From DATHYU01 sp033722675 (lineage in GTDB: Bacteria; Actinomycetota; Acidimicrobiia; Spongiisociales; UBA11373), in assembly GCA_033722675.1 (NCBI GenBank), contig JAWVYO010000106.1, forward strand, positions 1 to 7,684: a DNA stretch of 7,684 nt. Reading direction: 5' to 3'. The notes under the pieces are model-generated. The model was given only the letters and a program-made list of their open reading frames with translations. It was not told where the DNA came from and did not search any database. Shown in pieces: positions 1 through 5,647 of the stretch. Numbering within the stretch: the first letter of the stretch is position 1; the number at the start of each line of letters is the position of its first letter. Made by a program: the position numbers and the translations under genes.

Positions 1-174
1 GGCGACACCGACACCGTGGCCGCGATCACCGGCGCCGTGGTCGGCGCCCGCTTCGGAGTGGAGTCCTGGCCGTGGGAGGTGCCCCGGGCGGACCTGCTCG
101 TCCAGATCGGCGATCGCCTGGTCGACGGGGGCGGCACGGAGGGCCTCCCCGACGCGGCGGAGCTGATCGCGTAG
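1..174 (+). CDS. ADP-ribosylglycohydrolase family protein, C-terminal fragment
   Basis: Frame 1 is open from the first base to a TAG at 172-174, giving 57 residues; the start lies outside the window. The fragment opens with GDTDTVAAITGAVVGARFG, which matches the C-terminal metal-site motif of the ADP-ribosylglycohydrolase (ARH/DraG-like) family. In that family the Asp pair in GD(T/A)DT helps hold the two Mg2+ ions used to remove ADP-ribose from proteins or small molecules. The family normally ends a few dozen residues after this motif, in a helix that often contains a Trp-Pro pair; here SWPWEVPRADLL fits, so the end looks natural and not truncated. The substrate cannot be judged from the tail alone. 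A hairpin starts directly after the stop codon. The family assignment is strong for so short a piece because the motif is distinctive. Confidence 0.85.
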   Translation, partial: GDTDTVAAITGAVVGARFGVESWPWEVPRADLLVQIGDRLVDGGGTEGLPDAAELIA

Positions 175-199
175 GCCGCGCATCACGCTGCTGCGCGGT
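175..199 (+). terminator. Hairpin after the ADP-ribosylglycohydrolase stop, possible terminator
   Basis: CCGCGCA (176-182) and TGCGCGG (192-198) are perfect 7-bp reverse complements around a 9-nt loop, with an extra G:U pair possible at 175/199. The hairpin begins one base after the TAG. No T-run follows, so it is not a classical intrinsic terminator. High-GC actinobacteria often have such U-tract-less hairpins, but whether they terminate efficiently is debated. The position is the main argument. Confidence 0.4.
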
Positions 200-201
200 G
201 A

Positions 202-349
202 ACGACGCGGCGGCAGCACCCGAACGCGTTCCCGGGGGAGCGCAGCGACCGCAGGGAGTCTCCCGCATCAGACAGAGGTGACTCGGCCTCCGTGGCCCGG
301 AACGGCCTGCGCGGAGCGGGGAGCAGGGCCCGGAACGGCCTGAGCGGAG
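202..349. repeat. Direct repeat, copy 1 (163-bp period)
   Basis: Bases 202-349 match bases 365-512 without gaps at an offset of exactly 163. I count about 12 differences in 148 positions (near 92% identity). Recognisable blocks in order are: ACGACGCGGCGGCAGCACCC (202-221); a 10-bp palindrome GAACGCGTTC (222-231); GAGCGCAGCGACCGCAGGGA (238-257); the short inverted repeat GGGAG-T-CTCCC (254-264); GAGGTGACTCGGCCTCCGTG (275-294); then two 33-bp sub-repeats. It does not look like a protein-coding unit or an IS end. Confidence 0.9.
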
Positions 350-358
350 TGGAGTGAG
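294..358. repeat. Two tandem 33-bp sub-repeats, first pair
   Basis: Units start at 294 and 327, each beginning GGCCCGGAACGGCCTG and continuing with a (G/A)GCGGAG(C/T)GG-type segment. The second unit diverges after about 352 (GGAGTGAGAG in place of GGGGAGCAGG). These units form the right part of the 148-bp repeat copy 1. The 33-bp length keeps reading frame, which creates a spurious minus-strand peptide repeat of the type PLRSGRSGPC. Confidence 0.85.
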
Positions 359-364
359 AGCCTG

Positions 365-512
365 ACGACGCGGCGGCAGCACCCGAACGCGTTTCCGAGG
401 GAGCGCAGCGACCGCAGGGAGTCTCCCGCATCACCCCGAGGTGACTCGGCCTCCGTGGCCCGGAACGGCCCGAACGGAGTGGGAAACATGGCCCGGAACG
501 GCCTGAGCGGAG
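365..512. repeat. Direct repeat, copy 2 (163-bp period)
   Basis: This is the second copy of the unit at 202-349, separated from it by 15 bp. Differences cluster in three places: two in the segment after the ACGCGT core (394, 398), three around 434-437, and seven in the first 33-bp sub-repeat (471-489). The GGGAG-T-CTCCC inverted repeat is conserved at 417-427. Substitutions without indels suggest an old tandem duplication, or two insertions of a dispersed element that have diverged since. Confidence 0.9.
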
Positions 513-529
513 CGGGGAGCAGGGCCCGG
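457..529. repeat. Two tandem 33-bp sub-repeats plus a partial unit, second pair
   Basis: Units start at 457 and 490, with a truncated third beginning GGCCCGG at 523. The unit at 490-522 is nearly identical to the unit at 294-326, while the one at 457-489 is the most diverged (CCCGAACGGAGTGGGAAACAT). The best pairwise matches are therefore not between corresponding units of the two long copies, which hints at slippage or gene conversion within the array. Confidence 0.8.
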
Positions 530-580
530 GCAGACAGCAGGGAACCAAAACGTGTCACAGGGCGTCCATAGGGTGAGGGC

Positions 581-859
581 ATGATGAATTTCGCGACTTC
601 GAACGACAGAAATCCGACCCCTACGAGTTTGCGACGGCACGTGCTGGCGCCGTGGCGGAGGAACGGAGCGGTGATGCGACACGATCGACCGACGCGCCGG
701 CGTCGGGAGGTGCTGCGGCCGGGCGGTGCGCCGAAGGGTGACCGTCCGACCCCGACGGAGGCCTGGCTCGGTGAGTTGGGGCTGGAGGTCCACGAGGTGG
801 CCCGGTGCCCCGTCGCGGGCTGCGAGGTGTGCGACGGCGCGTTGCGCCGGGCGGCCTGA
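581..859 (+). CDS. Small Cys-cluster protein of unknown function
   Basis: I do not recognise this family. From ATG 581 the product is 92 aa. From GTG 671 or ATG 674 it is 62 or 61 aa. The shorter form has a good ribosome site: GGAGG at 657-661 lies 9 nt before GTG 671, and GGAG at 665-668 lies 5 nt before ATG 674. The longer form has TAGGGT (569-574) ending 6 nt before its ATG, matching the leaderless pattern seen elsewhere in the window. The first 31 codons use AAT, ACT, AGA, AGT and CCT, unlike the neighbouring genes, which favours the shorter form. The body is a basic Arg-rich segment, then PTEAWLGELGLEVHEVARC with amphipathic character, then a terminal cluster C-x5-C-x2-C (CPVAGCEVC) that could bind a metal or form disulfides. 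No signal peptide or membrane segment is visible. Coding status is likely for the C-terminal half. Confidence 0.5.
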   Translation: MMNFATSNDRNPTPTSLRRHVLAPWRRNGAVMRHDRPTRRRREVLRPGGAPKGDRPTPTEAWLGELGLEVHEVARCPVAGCEVCDGALRRAA

Positions 860-869
860 CGACCGTCGC

Positions 870-888
870 GGGCGGCCGATGACCGCCT
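870..888 (+). other. Short hairpin between the small gene and the transporter
   Basis: GGCGG (871-875) and CCGCC (883-887) are reverse complements around a 7-nt loop, with a G:T pair possible at 870/888. It begins 11 bases after the TGA of the small gene and directly abuts the candidate extended -10 of the transporter. It could be a weak terminator or simply chance in GC-rich DNA. There is no T-run. Confidence 0.25.
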
Positions 889-896
889 GATACATT
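888..896 (+). promoter_or_regulatory. Extended -10 promoter for the MFS gene, leaderless start
   Basis: TG-A-TACATT matches the extended -10 form (TGnTANNNT). The hexamer ends 6 nt before GTG 903, so a transcript would begin at or within a base of the start codon. There is no Shine-Dalgarno sequence between. No good -35 is visible at the usual 16-18 bp, where the sequence is GC-rich; the TG extension may compensate. Confidence 0.55.
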
Positions 897-902
897 GCCG
901 CC

Positions 903-2234
903 GTGACCTCGACGGCCGAGTGGCGGCCCACCCGACTGAGCACGGCGGCGTGGGCGGTGTACGACCTCGCCAACACGATCTTCGCCCTCGGGGTCTCCTC
1001 CCTCTACTTCCCCCAGTGGCTCACCCAGAACGGGGACGACCTGCCGTCCTGGCTCGGCGCCTCGGGGTCGGTGGACCTCGCACTGGCGTTGGCGATCAAC
1101 GCGGCGATGCTCGTGGTCATCGTGCTGGGCCCGTGGATCGGCGCCCGGAGCGACCACTTCGGCAGCCGCCGCCATTACCTGATCCCGTTGACCCTGCTCG
1201 CCGTCGTCCCCACGTTCTTCATCGCCACGGCCCCGGTCCCGACCTCCCTGCTGCTCTTCTCGCTCGCCCTCGTCGGGTTCAACCTCGGATCGGTGGTGTA
1301 CGACGCGCTGCTGCCCGACGTGTCGACACCGGAGACCATCGGCCGGGTCTCGGGCATCGGCATCGGGGTCGGGTACGTCGGTTCCTTCATCGCGGTGGGG
1401 GTCGGCGCCGTGCTCCTGGACACGGTCGCGACCCCGGTAGCCGCACAGGTGACGGTCGAGTTGGAGCGAACGACGGGTCACCCCTCCGTCTTCCGGACGA
1501 TCGCCGTGCTGTTCCTCCTCTTCGCGATCCCGACGTTCCTCTTCGTCCGGGAGCGGCCTCGCCGGCGGGAGGCGGGTGCGCCACCGCGGTTCGTCGGGTC
1601 GGTGCGCCGGCTCGTCGAGAGCTGGCGTCGGGCCCGCCGGTACGAGGGCGTGGCGAGGTTCCTGGTGGGTCGGTTCTTCTACAGCGACGCCATCAACACG
1701 CTCATCGGCGGCTTCCTGACGATCTACGTGATCGAGGAGCTCGCCTTCACCGACTCGGAGGTGCAGGTCCTGCTGGCCGTCGCGATCGGTGGGGCCATCG
1801 TGGGCGGGCTCGGTGGCGGCCGGGTGGTGGACCGGGCCGGGCCGCGCGCCCTCCTGCACGCCACGCTCCACGCGTGGATGGTGGCGATCGCACTCGGCAT
1901 CGTGGCCGGCGCCGCCGACGTTCGCGTGCTGGCGTGGCCACTCGGTGTGCTCGGCGGCCTCGCCCTGGGGGCGACGTGGGCCGCCGACCGGGTCTACATG
2001 CAGGTGCTGTCGCCGCCTCGGTACCTGGGGGAGTTCTACGGGCTCTATGCGACGGTGGGTCGTTTCGCCACGATCCTGGGCCCGCTGGTGTGGGGTCTCG
2101 TCGTGACCGTCGCCGGCCTGCCCCGGGAGGCGGCCCTCGGAACGCTCATCGGGTTCCTCGTCGTCGCCCGCGTGGTGCTGGCCGGCGTCGACGACCGTCC
2201 GCGCGCCTGGACATCCGGGGACCGGTCGGCCTAG
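903..2234 (+). CDS. MFS transporter, UMF1/Atg22-like family
   Basis: The product is a 443-aa integral membrane protein with about 12 hydrophobic helices: roughly residues 15-40, 57-80, 92-110, 114-134, 151-172, 198-215, 254-280, 286-303, 318-338, 341-361, 378-404 and 409-427. A long basic loop (about 216-250) splits the two six-helix halves, as expected for MFS. Family marks are WAVYDLANTIF in helix 1 (compare the UMF1 consensus W..YD.ANs.F), a GARSDHFGSRR motif A-like loop after helix 2, FFYSDAINTLIGGF in helix 7, and PPRYLGEFYGLYATVGRFAT with LGP before helix 11. Relatives of Atg22 export amino acids from the yeast vacuole. Bacterial members are largely uncharacterised, so the substrate here is unknown. 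GTG 903 is chosen because the extended -10 ends 6 nt upstream and no ribosome site is present. The TAG overlaps the stop of the convergent alkD-like gene. Confidence 0.88.
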   Translation: MTSTAEWRPTRLSTAAWAVYDLANTIFALGVSSLYFPQWLTQNGDDLPSWLGASGSVDLALALAINAAMLVVIVLGPWIGARSDHFGSRRHYLIPLTLLAVVPTFFIATAPVPTSLLLFSLALVGFNLGSVVYDALLPDVSTPETIGRVSGIGIGVGYVGSFIAVGVGAVLLDTVATPVAAQVTVELERTTGHPSVFRTIAVLFLLFAIPTFLFVRERPRRREAGAPPRFVGSVRRLVESWRRARRYEGVARFLVGRFFYSDAINTLIGGFLTIYVIEELAFTDSEVQVLLAVAIGGAIVGGLGGGRVVDRAGPRALLHATLHAWMVAIALGIVAGAADVRVLAWPLGVLGGLALGATWAADRVYMQVLSPPRYLGEFYGLYATVGRFATILGPLVWGLVVTVAGLPREAALGTLIGFLVVARVVLAGVDDRPRAWTSGDRSA

Positions 2235-2980
2235 TCGTCGCGTCCCTTGCGGCGCCGTTCACCGGCCCGTGTGAAACGCTCCCGCAGGGCGGCGCCCCGG
2301 CGGCCGTCCTTGCGACCCGTGCGGAGCTTGTTGCGCACCTCGAGACGGACGCGGGCGGGGAGCTCGTCGGCGTGTTCGTCGACGAACGCCTCGACGCGGC
2401 CGGGCTCCGACTTCACGATCTCCCGCAGCGCCCACGACACGGCGTTGACGATCATGCGGCGGCGATCGTCGAGCACCGAGGCGACGAGGGCGAGGGTGCG
2501 GTCGACGGCTCGTCCCTCCCGGCTGAGCAGCACGGTGGAGGCGAGGGCGAGGCGCCTCGGCCAGACGGCGTCGCGGGAGGCGAGGTCCTCGAGGTAGCCG
2601 AACCGTTGGTCCGGGTCGTCGGCCACCCAGGCACGGAGGACGGAGGCGAGGGCGTCGGTGACGCCCCATTGGTCGAGGCCGTCCTGCCAGGCCTCCATGC
2701 GGTCGCGGGTGACGGCCTCGGGACGCCGTCTGAGGATCTCGACGGCGAGGAACATCTCGTCGTAGGTGACCCCGTTCCAGAGACGGTCGACGAGGGTGCC
2801 GATCTCCTCGACGGATGCGGCCTCGACGACGGAGGACCGCTCCTTCACGATCGCCCGCAGGTTGGGGGTGGCGATCCGGAGGTGGATCTTGTGGGGCCCC
2901 CAGGCGGGCCGGGCTGCGAGCTCCTCGAGCCGGGTCCGGAACTGGAGGGCCTCGGCGTCGGGGTCGAAGCTGATCTCCAT
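2231..2980 (-). CDS. DNA alkylation repair protein, AlkD-like HEAT-repeat glycosylase
   Basis: The product is 249 aa and almost entirely helical. AlkD enzymes remove bulky or cationic alkylated bases (3-methyladenine, 7-methylguanine) without flipping the base out. Conserved marks include WGVTDAL, with W105 and D109 in the W-x3-D spacing of Bacillus cereus AlkD W109/D113; the VWPRRLALAS helix (R142/R143, near the AlkD R148 position); and VSWALRE with W183 (compare AlkD W187). This residue mapping is from memory of the family, not an alignment. The last 30 residues form a basic tail (GRKDGRRGAALRERF and RRRKGRDD) that could add DNA contacts. ATG 2980 is chosen because upstream sequence in this frame is antisense to the dehydrogenase N-terminus and a TAGCCT hexamer lies 8 nt upstream. 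The gene diverges from the P5C dehydrogenase gene and converges on the transporter, sharing CTAG as both stops. No adjacent alkylation-response genes are visible. Confidence 0.85.
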   Translation of the reverse strand: MEISFDPDAEALQFRTRLEELAARPAWGPHKIHLRIATPNLRAIVKERSSVVEAASVEEIGTLVDRLWNGVTYDEMFLAVEILRRRPEAVTRDRMEAWQDGLDQWGVTDALASVLRAWVADDPDQRFGYLEDLASRDAVWPRRLALASTVLLSREGRAVDRTLALVASVLDDRRRMIVNAVSWALREIVKSEPGRVEAFVDEHADELPARVRLEVRNKLRTGRKDGRRGAALRERFTRAGERRRKGRDD

Positions 2981-2988
2981 GTGACCAG

Positions 2989-2994
2989 AGGCTA
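2989..2994 (-). promoter_or_regulatory. Candidate -10 for the alkD-like gene, leaderless start
   Basis: Reading the minus strand, TAGCCT fits TANNNT and ends 8 nt before ATG 2980. The sequence between has no Shine-Dalgarno. No clear -35 is visible 17 bp further up. It lies in the 73-bp divergent gap shared with the P5C dehydrogenase gene. Confidence 0.4.
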
Positions 2995-3041
2995 GATGGT
3001 CCGTCCCGGGCCGGGTTCTGCCGTCATACTTGGAGGAGCAC

Positions 3042-3049
3042 GAGAGGAG
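3042..3049 (+). promoter_or_regulatory. Ribosome binding site of the P5C dehydrogenase gene
   Basis: GAGAGGAG ends 4 nt before ATG 3054 and fixes that start over an in-frame TTG at 3030. It is the clearest Shine-Dalgarno in the window, in contrast to the mostly leaderless starts. CATACT (3025-3030) upstream is a possible -10, with no obvious -35. Confidence 0.7.
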
Positions 3050-3053
3050 CCCG

Positions 3054-4607
3054 ATGTTCGAGCCGTACCGACCTGAGCCGTACTCCGATTTCAGCCAGAC
3101 CGCCGCCAAGTCCGCCTTCGAGCTGGCGCTCGCCGGCGTCCAGGAGCGCTTCGGGATCCACGCCCCCCTCGTGATCGCGGGGGAGTCGTGGGAGACGGGG
3201 CGGGTCATCGAGAGCGTGAACCCGGCGCGCCCGGAGCAGCGCATCGGCACGGCGGCGTCCGCTGGTGCGAGCGAGGCGAAGCAGGCGCTCGATGCCGCCT
3301 GGGAGGCGTTCCCCTCCTGGTCGGCCTTCGATCCCACCGAGCGCGCCCGCTTCGGCGTCAAGCTCGCCGCACTCATGCGGGAGCGGAAGTACGAGCTCGC
3401 GGCCTGGGAGGTCTTCGAGGCGGGCAAGAACTGGCTCGAGGCCGAGGCGGACGTGGCCGAGGCCATCGACTTCTGCGAGTACTACGCCCGCGAGGCCGTG
3501 AGGCTCGGCGAGCCGGTGCGGGTCCATCACTATCCGGGGGAGGACAACGAGTCGCACCTCCAGCCCCTCGGCGCCGGGCTCGTCGTCCCGCCGTGGAACT
3601 TCCCCCTCGCGATCCTCGTCGGGACGACGATCGGTCCGGTGTTGGCCGGCAACACGGTGGTCCTCAAGCCGGCGTCGAACACCCCCATCATCGGGTCGCG
3701 GTGGATGGATCTCGTGGCCGAGGCGGGGTTCCCGGGCGGCGTCATCAACTTCGTGCCCGGCCCGGGCGGCGAGATCGGCGACCTCCTCGTGGACCATCCG
3801 CGCACCCGGTTCATCAACTTCACCGGTTCCAAGGAGGTGGGGATCCGCATCTCCGAGCGGTCGGCGATCGTGCACGACGAGCAGCGGTGGCTGAAGCGCG
3901 CGTACCTCGAGATGGGGGGCAAGGACGGCCTGATCGTGGACGAGACGGCCGATCTCGCCGCGGCGGCGTCGGCGACGATCGCCTCGGCCTTCGGATTCCA
4001 GGGCCAGAAGTGCTCCGCCTGCTCGCGGCTCATCGTCGTGGAGGACGTGTACAGCGAGATGATCGATCGGGTGGCCGACGGGGTCGCCCGGCTCGAGATC
4101 GGACCGCCGCGTGAGAACTACGCCGTCGGACCCGTGATCTCTGAGGCCCAGCACGCCTCGATCATGGAGGAGATCGATCGCGGCAAGCCGGAGGCAACGC
4201 TCGTGCGGGGCGGGGCGGCCGTCGATCGCGACGGTGGCTGGTACATCGAGCCGACCGTCTTCGCCGACGTGCCGCCGGACGCCCGGCTCGCCCAGCACGA
4301 GATCTTCGGGCCCGTGCTCTCGGTGATCAAGGCGCGGTCGTTCAACCACGCCCTCGAGATCGCCAACTCGACGCCCTACGCACTCACCGGCGGGTTGTTC
4401 AGCCGCGATCGGTCCCGCATCGAGCGGGCGCGACGCGAGTTCCAGGTCGGGAACCTCTACGTGAATCGAAAGATCACGGGGGCGCTCGTGGGCGTGCAGC
4501 CCTTCGGCGGGTTCGACATGTCGGGCTCGAACGCGAAGGCGGGGGGCCCCGACTACCTGCGGCTGTTCACCCAGATGAAGACGACGGCCGAGCGGTGGGT
4601 GTCCTGA
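3054..4607 (+). CDS. rocA: 1-pyrroline-5-carboxylate dehydrogenase (L-glutamate gamma-semialdehyde dehydrogenase)
   Basis: This 517-aa protein belongs to the aldehyde dehydrogenase superfamily and oxidises L-glutamate 5-semialdehyde (from pyrroline-5-carboxylate) to glutamate with NAD+, the second step of proline degradation, in the cytosol. The length and motifs match the monofunctional RocA/PruA type (about 515 aa). These are an EPYSDFS N-terminus, EAGKNWLEAEADVAEAIDF, the PWNFP cofactor loop (180-184), FTGSKEVG, the catalytic-base motif EMGGKD (E286), the nucleophile in GQKCSACSR (C320), EIFGPVLSV, and a C-terminal VGVQPFGGFDMSGSNAKAGG followed by PDYL. The KAGGPDYL end and the exact C320 context separate it from generic aldehyde dehydrogenases. 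Proline dehydrogenase, its usual partner, is not within view; the adjacent genes are an alkD-like gene (divergent) and moaA (convergent, 4 bp between stops). The start is set by the ribosome site at 3042-3049. The symbol rocA/pruA is used for this ortholog group. Confidence 0.93.
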   Translation: MFEPYRPEPYSDFSQTAAKSAFELALAGVQERFGIHAPLVIAGESWETGRVIESVNPARPEQRIGTAASAGASEAKQALDAAWEAFPSWSAFDPTERARFGVKLAALMRERKYELAAWEVFEAGKNWLEAEADVAEAIDFCEYYAREAVRLGEPVRVHHYPGEDNESHLQPLGAGLVVPPWNFPLAILVGTTIGPVLAGNTVVLKPASNTPIIGSRWMDLVAEAGFPGGVINFVPGPGGEIGDLLVDHPRTRFINFTGSKEVGIRISERSAIVHDEQRWLKRAYLEMGGKDGLIVDETADLAAAASATIASAFGFQGQKCSACSRLIVVEDVYSEMIDRVADGVARLEIGPPRENYAVGPVISEAQHASIMEEIDRGKPEATLVRGGAAVDRDGGWYIEPTVFADVPPDARLAQHEIFGPVLSVIKARSFNHALEIANSTPYALTGGLFSRDRSRIERARREFQVGNLYVNRKITGALVGVQPFGGFDMSGSNAKAGGPDYLRLFTQMKTTAERWVS

Positions 4608-4611
4608 GCGG

Positions 4612-5619
4612 TCAGCCGCCGATGTAGGACATCTCGACCCGCTGCAGGCCGGTGGTGGCCTCGGACCTGATCTCCGAGTACCGGTCCGTCCGGCGACCCC
4701 AGACGCGTCGGAGGAAGGCCTCGACCCTCTCGTCGTCGGCGCCGTCGCGCAGCAGGCCGCGCAGGTCGTGGCCGGCGTTGGCGAACAGGCACGTGTAGAT
4801 CGATCCGTCGGCGGACAGCCGCGCCCGCGAGCAGTCGCCGCAGAAGGGCTGGCTGACCGAGGCGATGACACCGAACTCCCCGGACCCGTCCGTGTACCGG
4901 TACCGGTTCGCCACCTCGCCGACGTAGTTCGGTTCGAGGGGCTCGATGGGCGCCCGGGCCGCGATGCGGCGCACGATCTCGGCGGCGGGGACGACGTCGT
5001 CGAGCCGCCATCCGTTGGTGGTGCCGACGTCCATGTACTCGATGAACCGCACGATGGTCCCGGTGCCGCGGAAGTGGTCGGCCATGTCGACCACGTCGGT
5101 GTCGTTGACGCCCCGCTTCACGACGACGTTCACCTTGATGGGGGTGAGCCCCGCCTCGGCGGCCGCGTCGATGCCCTCGAGCACCCGGGCCACCGGGAAC
5201 CCGACGTCGTTCATCGCCATGAACCGCTCGTCGTCGAGTGAGTCGAGCGACACGGTGACCCGGTCGAGGCCGGCGGCGGCGAGGGCGTCGGCCTTCCGGG
5301 CGAGGAGGGCCCCGTTCGTGGTGAGCGTCAGGTCCTCGACGTCGTCGAGGGCGGCGAGCATGGCGACGAGCTCCTCGATGTCGCTGCGCAGCAGGGGTTC
5401 GCCGCCGGTGAGCCGCAGCTTGCGGACCCCGAGGCGGGTGGAGATCCGGGCGACGCGGGTGATCTCCTCGAAGGTGAGGAGCAGGTCGCGGGCCAGGAAC
5501 TCGTAGTCGCGCCCGAAGACCTCCTTCGGCATGCAGTATCGACAGCGGAAGTTGCACCGATCCGTGACCGAGATGCGCAGGTCCCGGAGCGGGCGGTCGA
5601 GGGTGTCGCGGGGCTCCAC
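4612..5619 (-). CDS. moaA: GTP 3',8-cyclase MoaA (molybdenum cofactor biosynthesis)
   Basis: This 335-aa radical-SAM enzyme uses two [4Fe-4S] clusters to convert GTP to 3',8-cyclo-7,8-dihydro-GTP, the first step of molybdenum cofactor synthesis, acting with MoaC. The N-terminal radical-SAM cluster is C22-x3-C26-x2-C29 (TDRCNFRCRYCMP), followed by the SAM-binding LTGGEPLLR (70-78). The C-terminal cluster that binds GTP is C260-x2-C263-x13-C277 (FCGDCSR ... YTC). The protein ends in MSYIGG; the terminal Gly-Gly is a conserved, functionally required feature of MoaA. All key residues are present and the length is normal. GTG 5619 is chosen because the sequence further upstream runs into the antisense of the nuclease gene and because TACCCT ends 7 nt before it. 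The gene lies 28 bp downstream of the nuclease stop on the same strand. No other moa/moe/mog genes are in the window. Confidence 0.95.
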   Translation of the reverse strand: MEPRDTLDRPLRDLRISVTDRCNFRCRYCMPKEVFGRDYEFLARDLLLTFEEITRVARISTRLGVRKLRLTGGEPLLRSDIEELVAMLAALDDVEDLTLTTNGALLARKADALAAAGLDRVTVSLDSLDDERFMAMNDVGFPVARVLEGIDAAAEAGLTPIKVNVVVKRGVNDTDVVDMADHFRGTGTIVRFIEYMDVGTTNGWRLDDVVPAAEIVRRIAARAPIEPLEPNYVGEVANRYRYTDGSGEFGVIASVSQPFCGDCSRARLSADGSIYTCLFANAGHDLRGLLRDGADDERVEAFLRRVWGRRTDRYSEIRSEATTGLQRVEMSYIGG

Positions 5620-5626
5620 GTCCGGC

Positions 5627-5632
5627 AGGGTA
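5627..5632 (-). promoter_or_regulatory. Candidate -10 for moaA, leaderless start
   Basis: On the minus strand TACCCT (TANNNT) ends 7 nt before GTG 5619, with no Shine-Dalgarno between. It lies inside the 28-bp gap after the nuclease stop, so moaA may be transcribed independently of the nuclease gene even though the two are co-oriented. No clear -35 is seen. Confidence 0.45.
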
Positions 5633-5647
5633 TCGGTGCGGGGGCCC

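Larger units (their letters stand above)
175..580. other. Non-coding gap holding a large direct repeat
   Basis: About 400 bases lie between the first gene and the next plausible start. Open frames exist on the minus strand, but they are repeat artefacts: because the repeat period (163 bp) is not a multiple of three, the same peptide (GDSLRSLRS..GNAFGCCRRV) appears in different frames of the two copies. The gap holds the hairpin at 175-199, two 148-bp repeat copies, four 33-bp sub-repeats, and a less GC-rich stretch from about 541 to 640 that may contain the promoter for the small gene starting at 581 or 671-674. Confidence 0.7.

Noticed and set aside
26..582. Three overlapping minus-strand open frames (26-382, 183-548, 268-582)
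   Set aside because: They translate the repeat. The same peptide appears in different frames because the period is not a multiple of three, which real coding sequence would not do.
920..2995. A 691-codon plus-strand open frame
   Set aside because: It is an out-of-frame shadow of the MFS gene continuing antisense to the alkD-like gene. It is low-complexity Arg/Gly/Pro, while the overlapped frames encode clear protein families.
2981..3466. N-terminal extension of the alkD-like frame up to 3466
   Set aside because: It is antisense to the P5C dehydrogenase N-terminus and Ser/Ala-rich. AlkD-like proteins start close to MEISFDPD at 2980, where a -10-like hexamer also lies.
4600..4620. Terminator between the P5C dehydrogenase gene and moaA
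   Set aside because: The gap is only 4 bp, with no hairpin or T-run; nothing supports a terminator there.
3024..4871. A 615-codon minus-strand frame opposite the P5C dehydrogenase
   Set aside because: It is a GC-rich antisense shadow without any domain. The plus strand holds a full, motif-complete enzyme.
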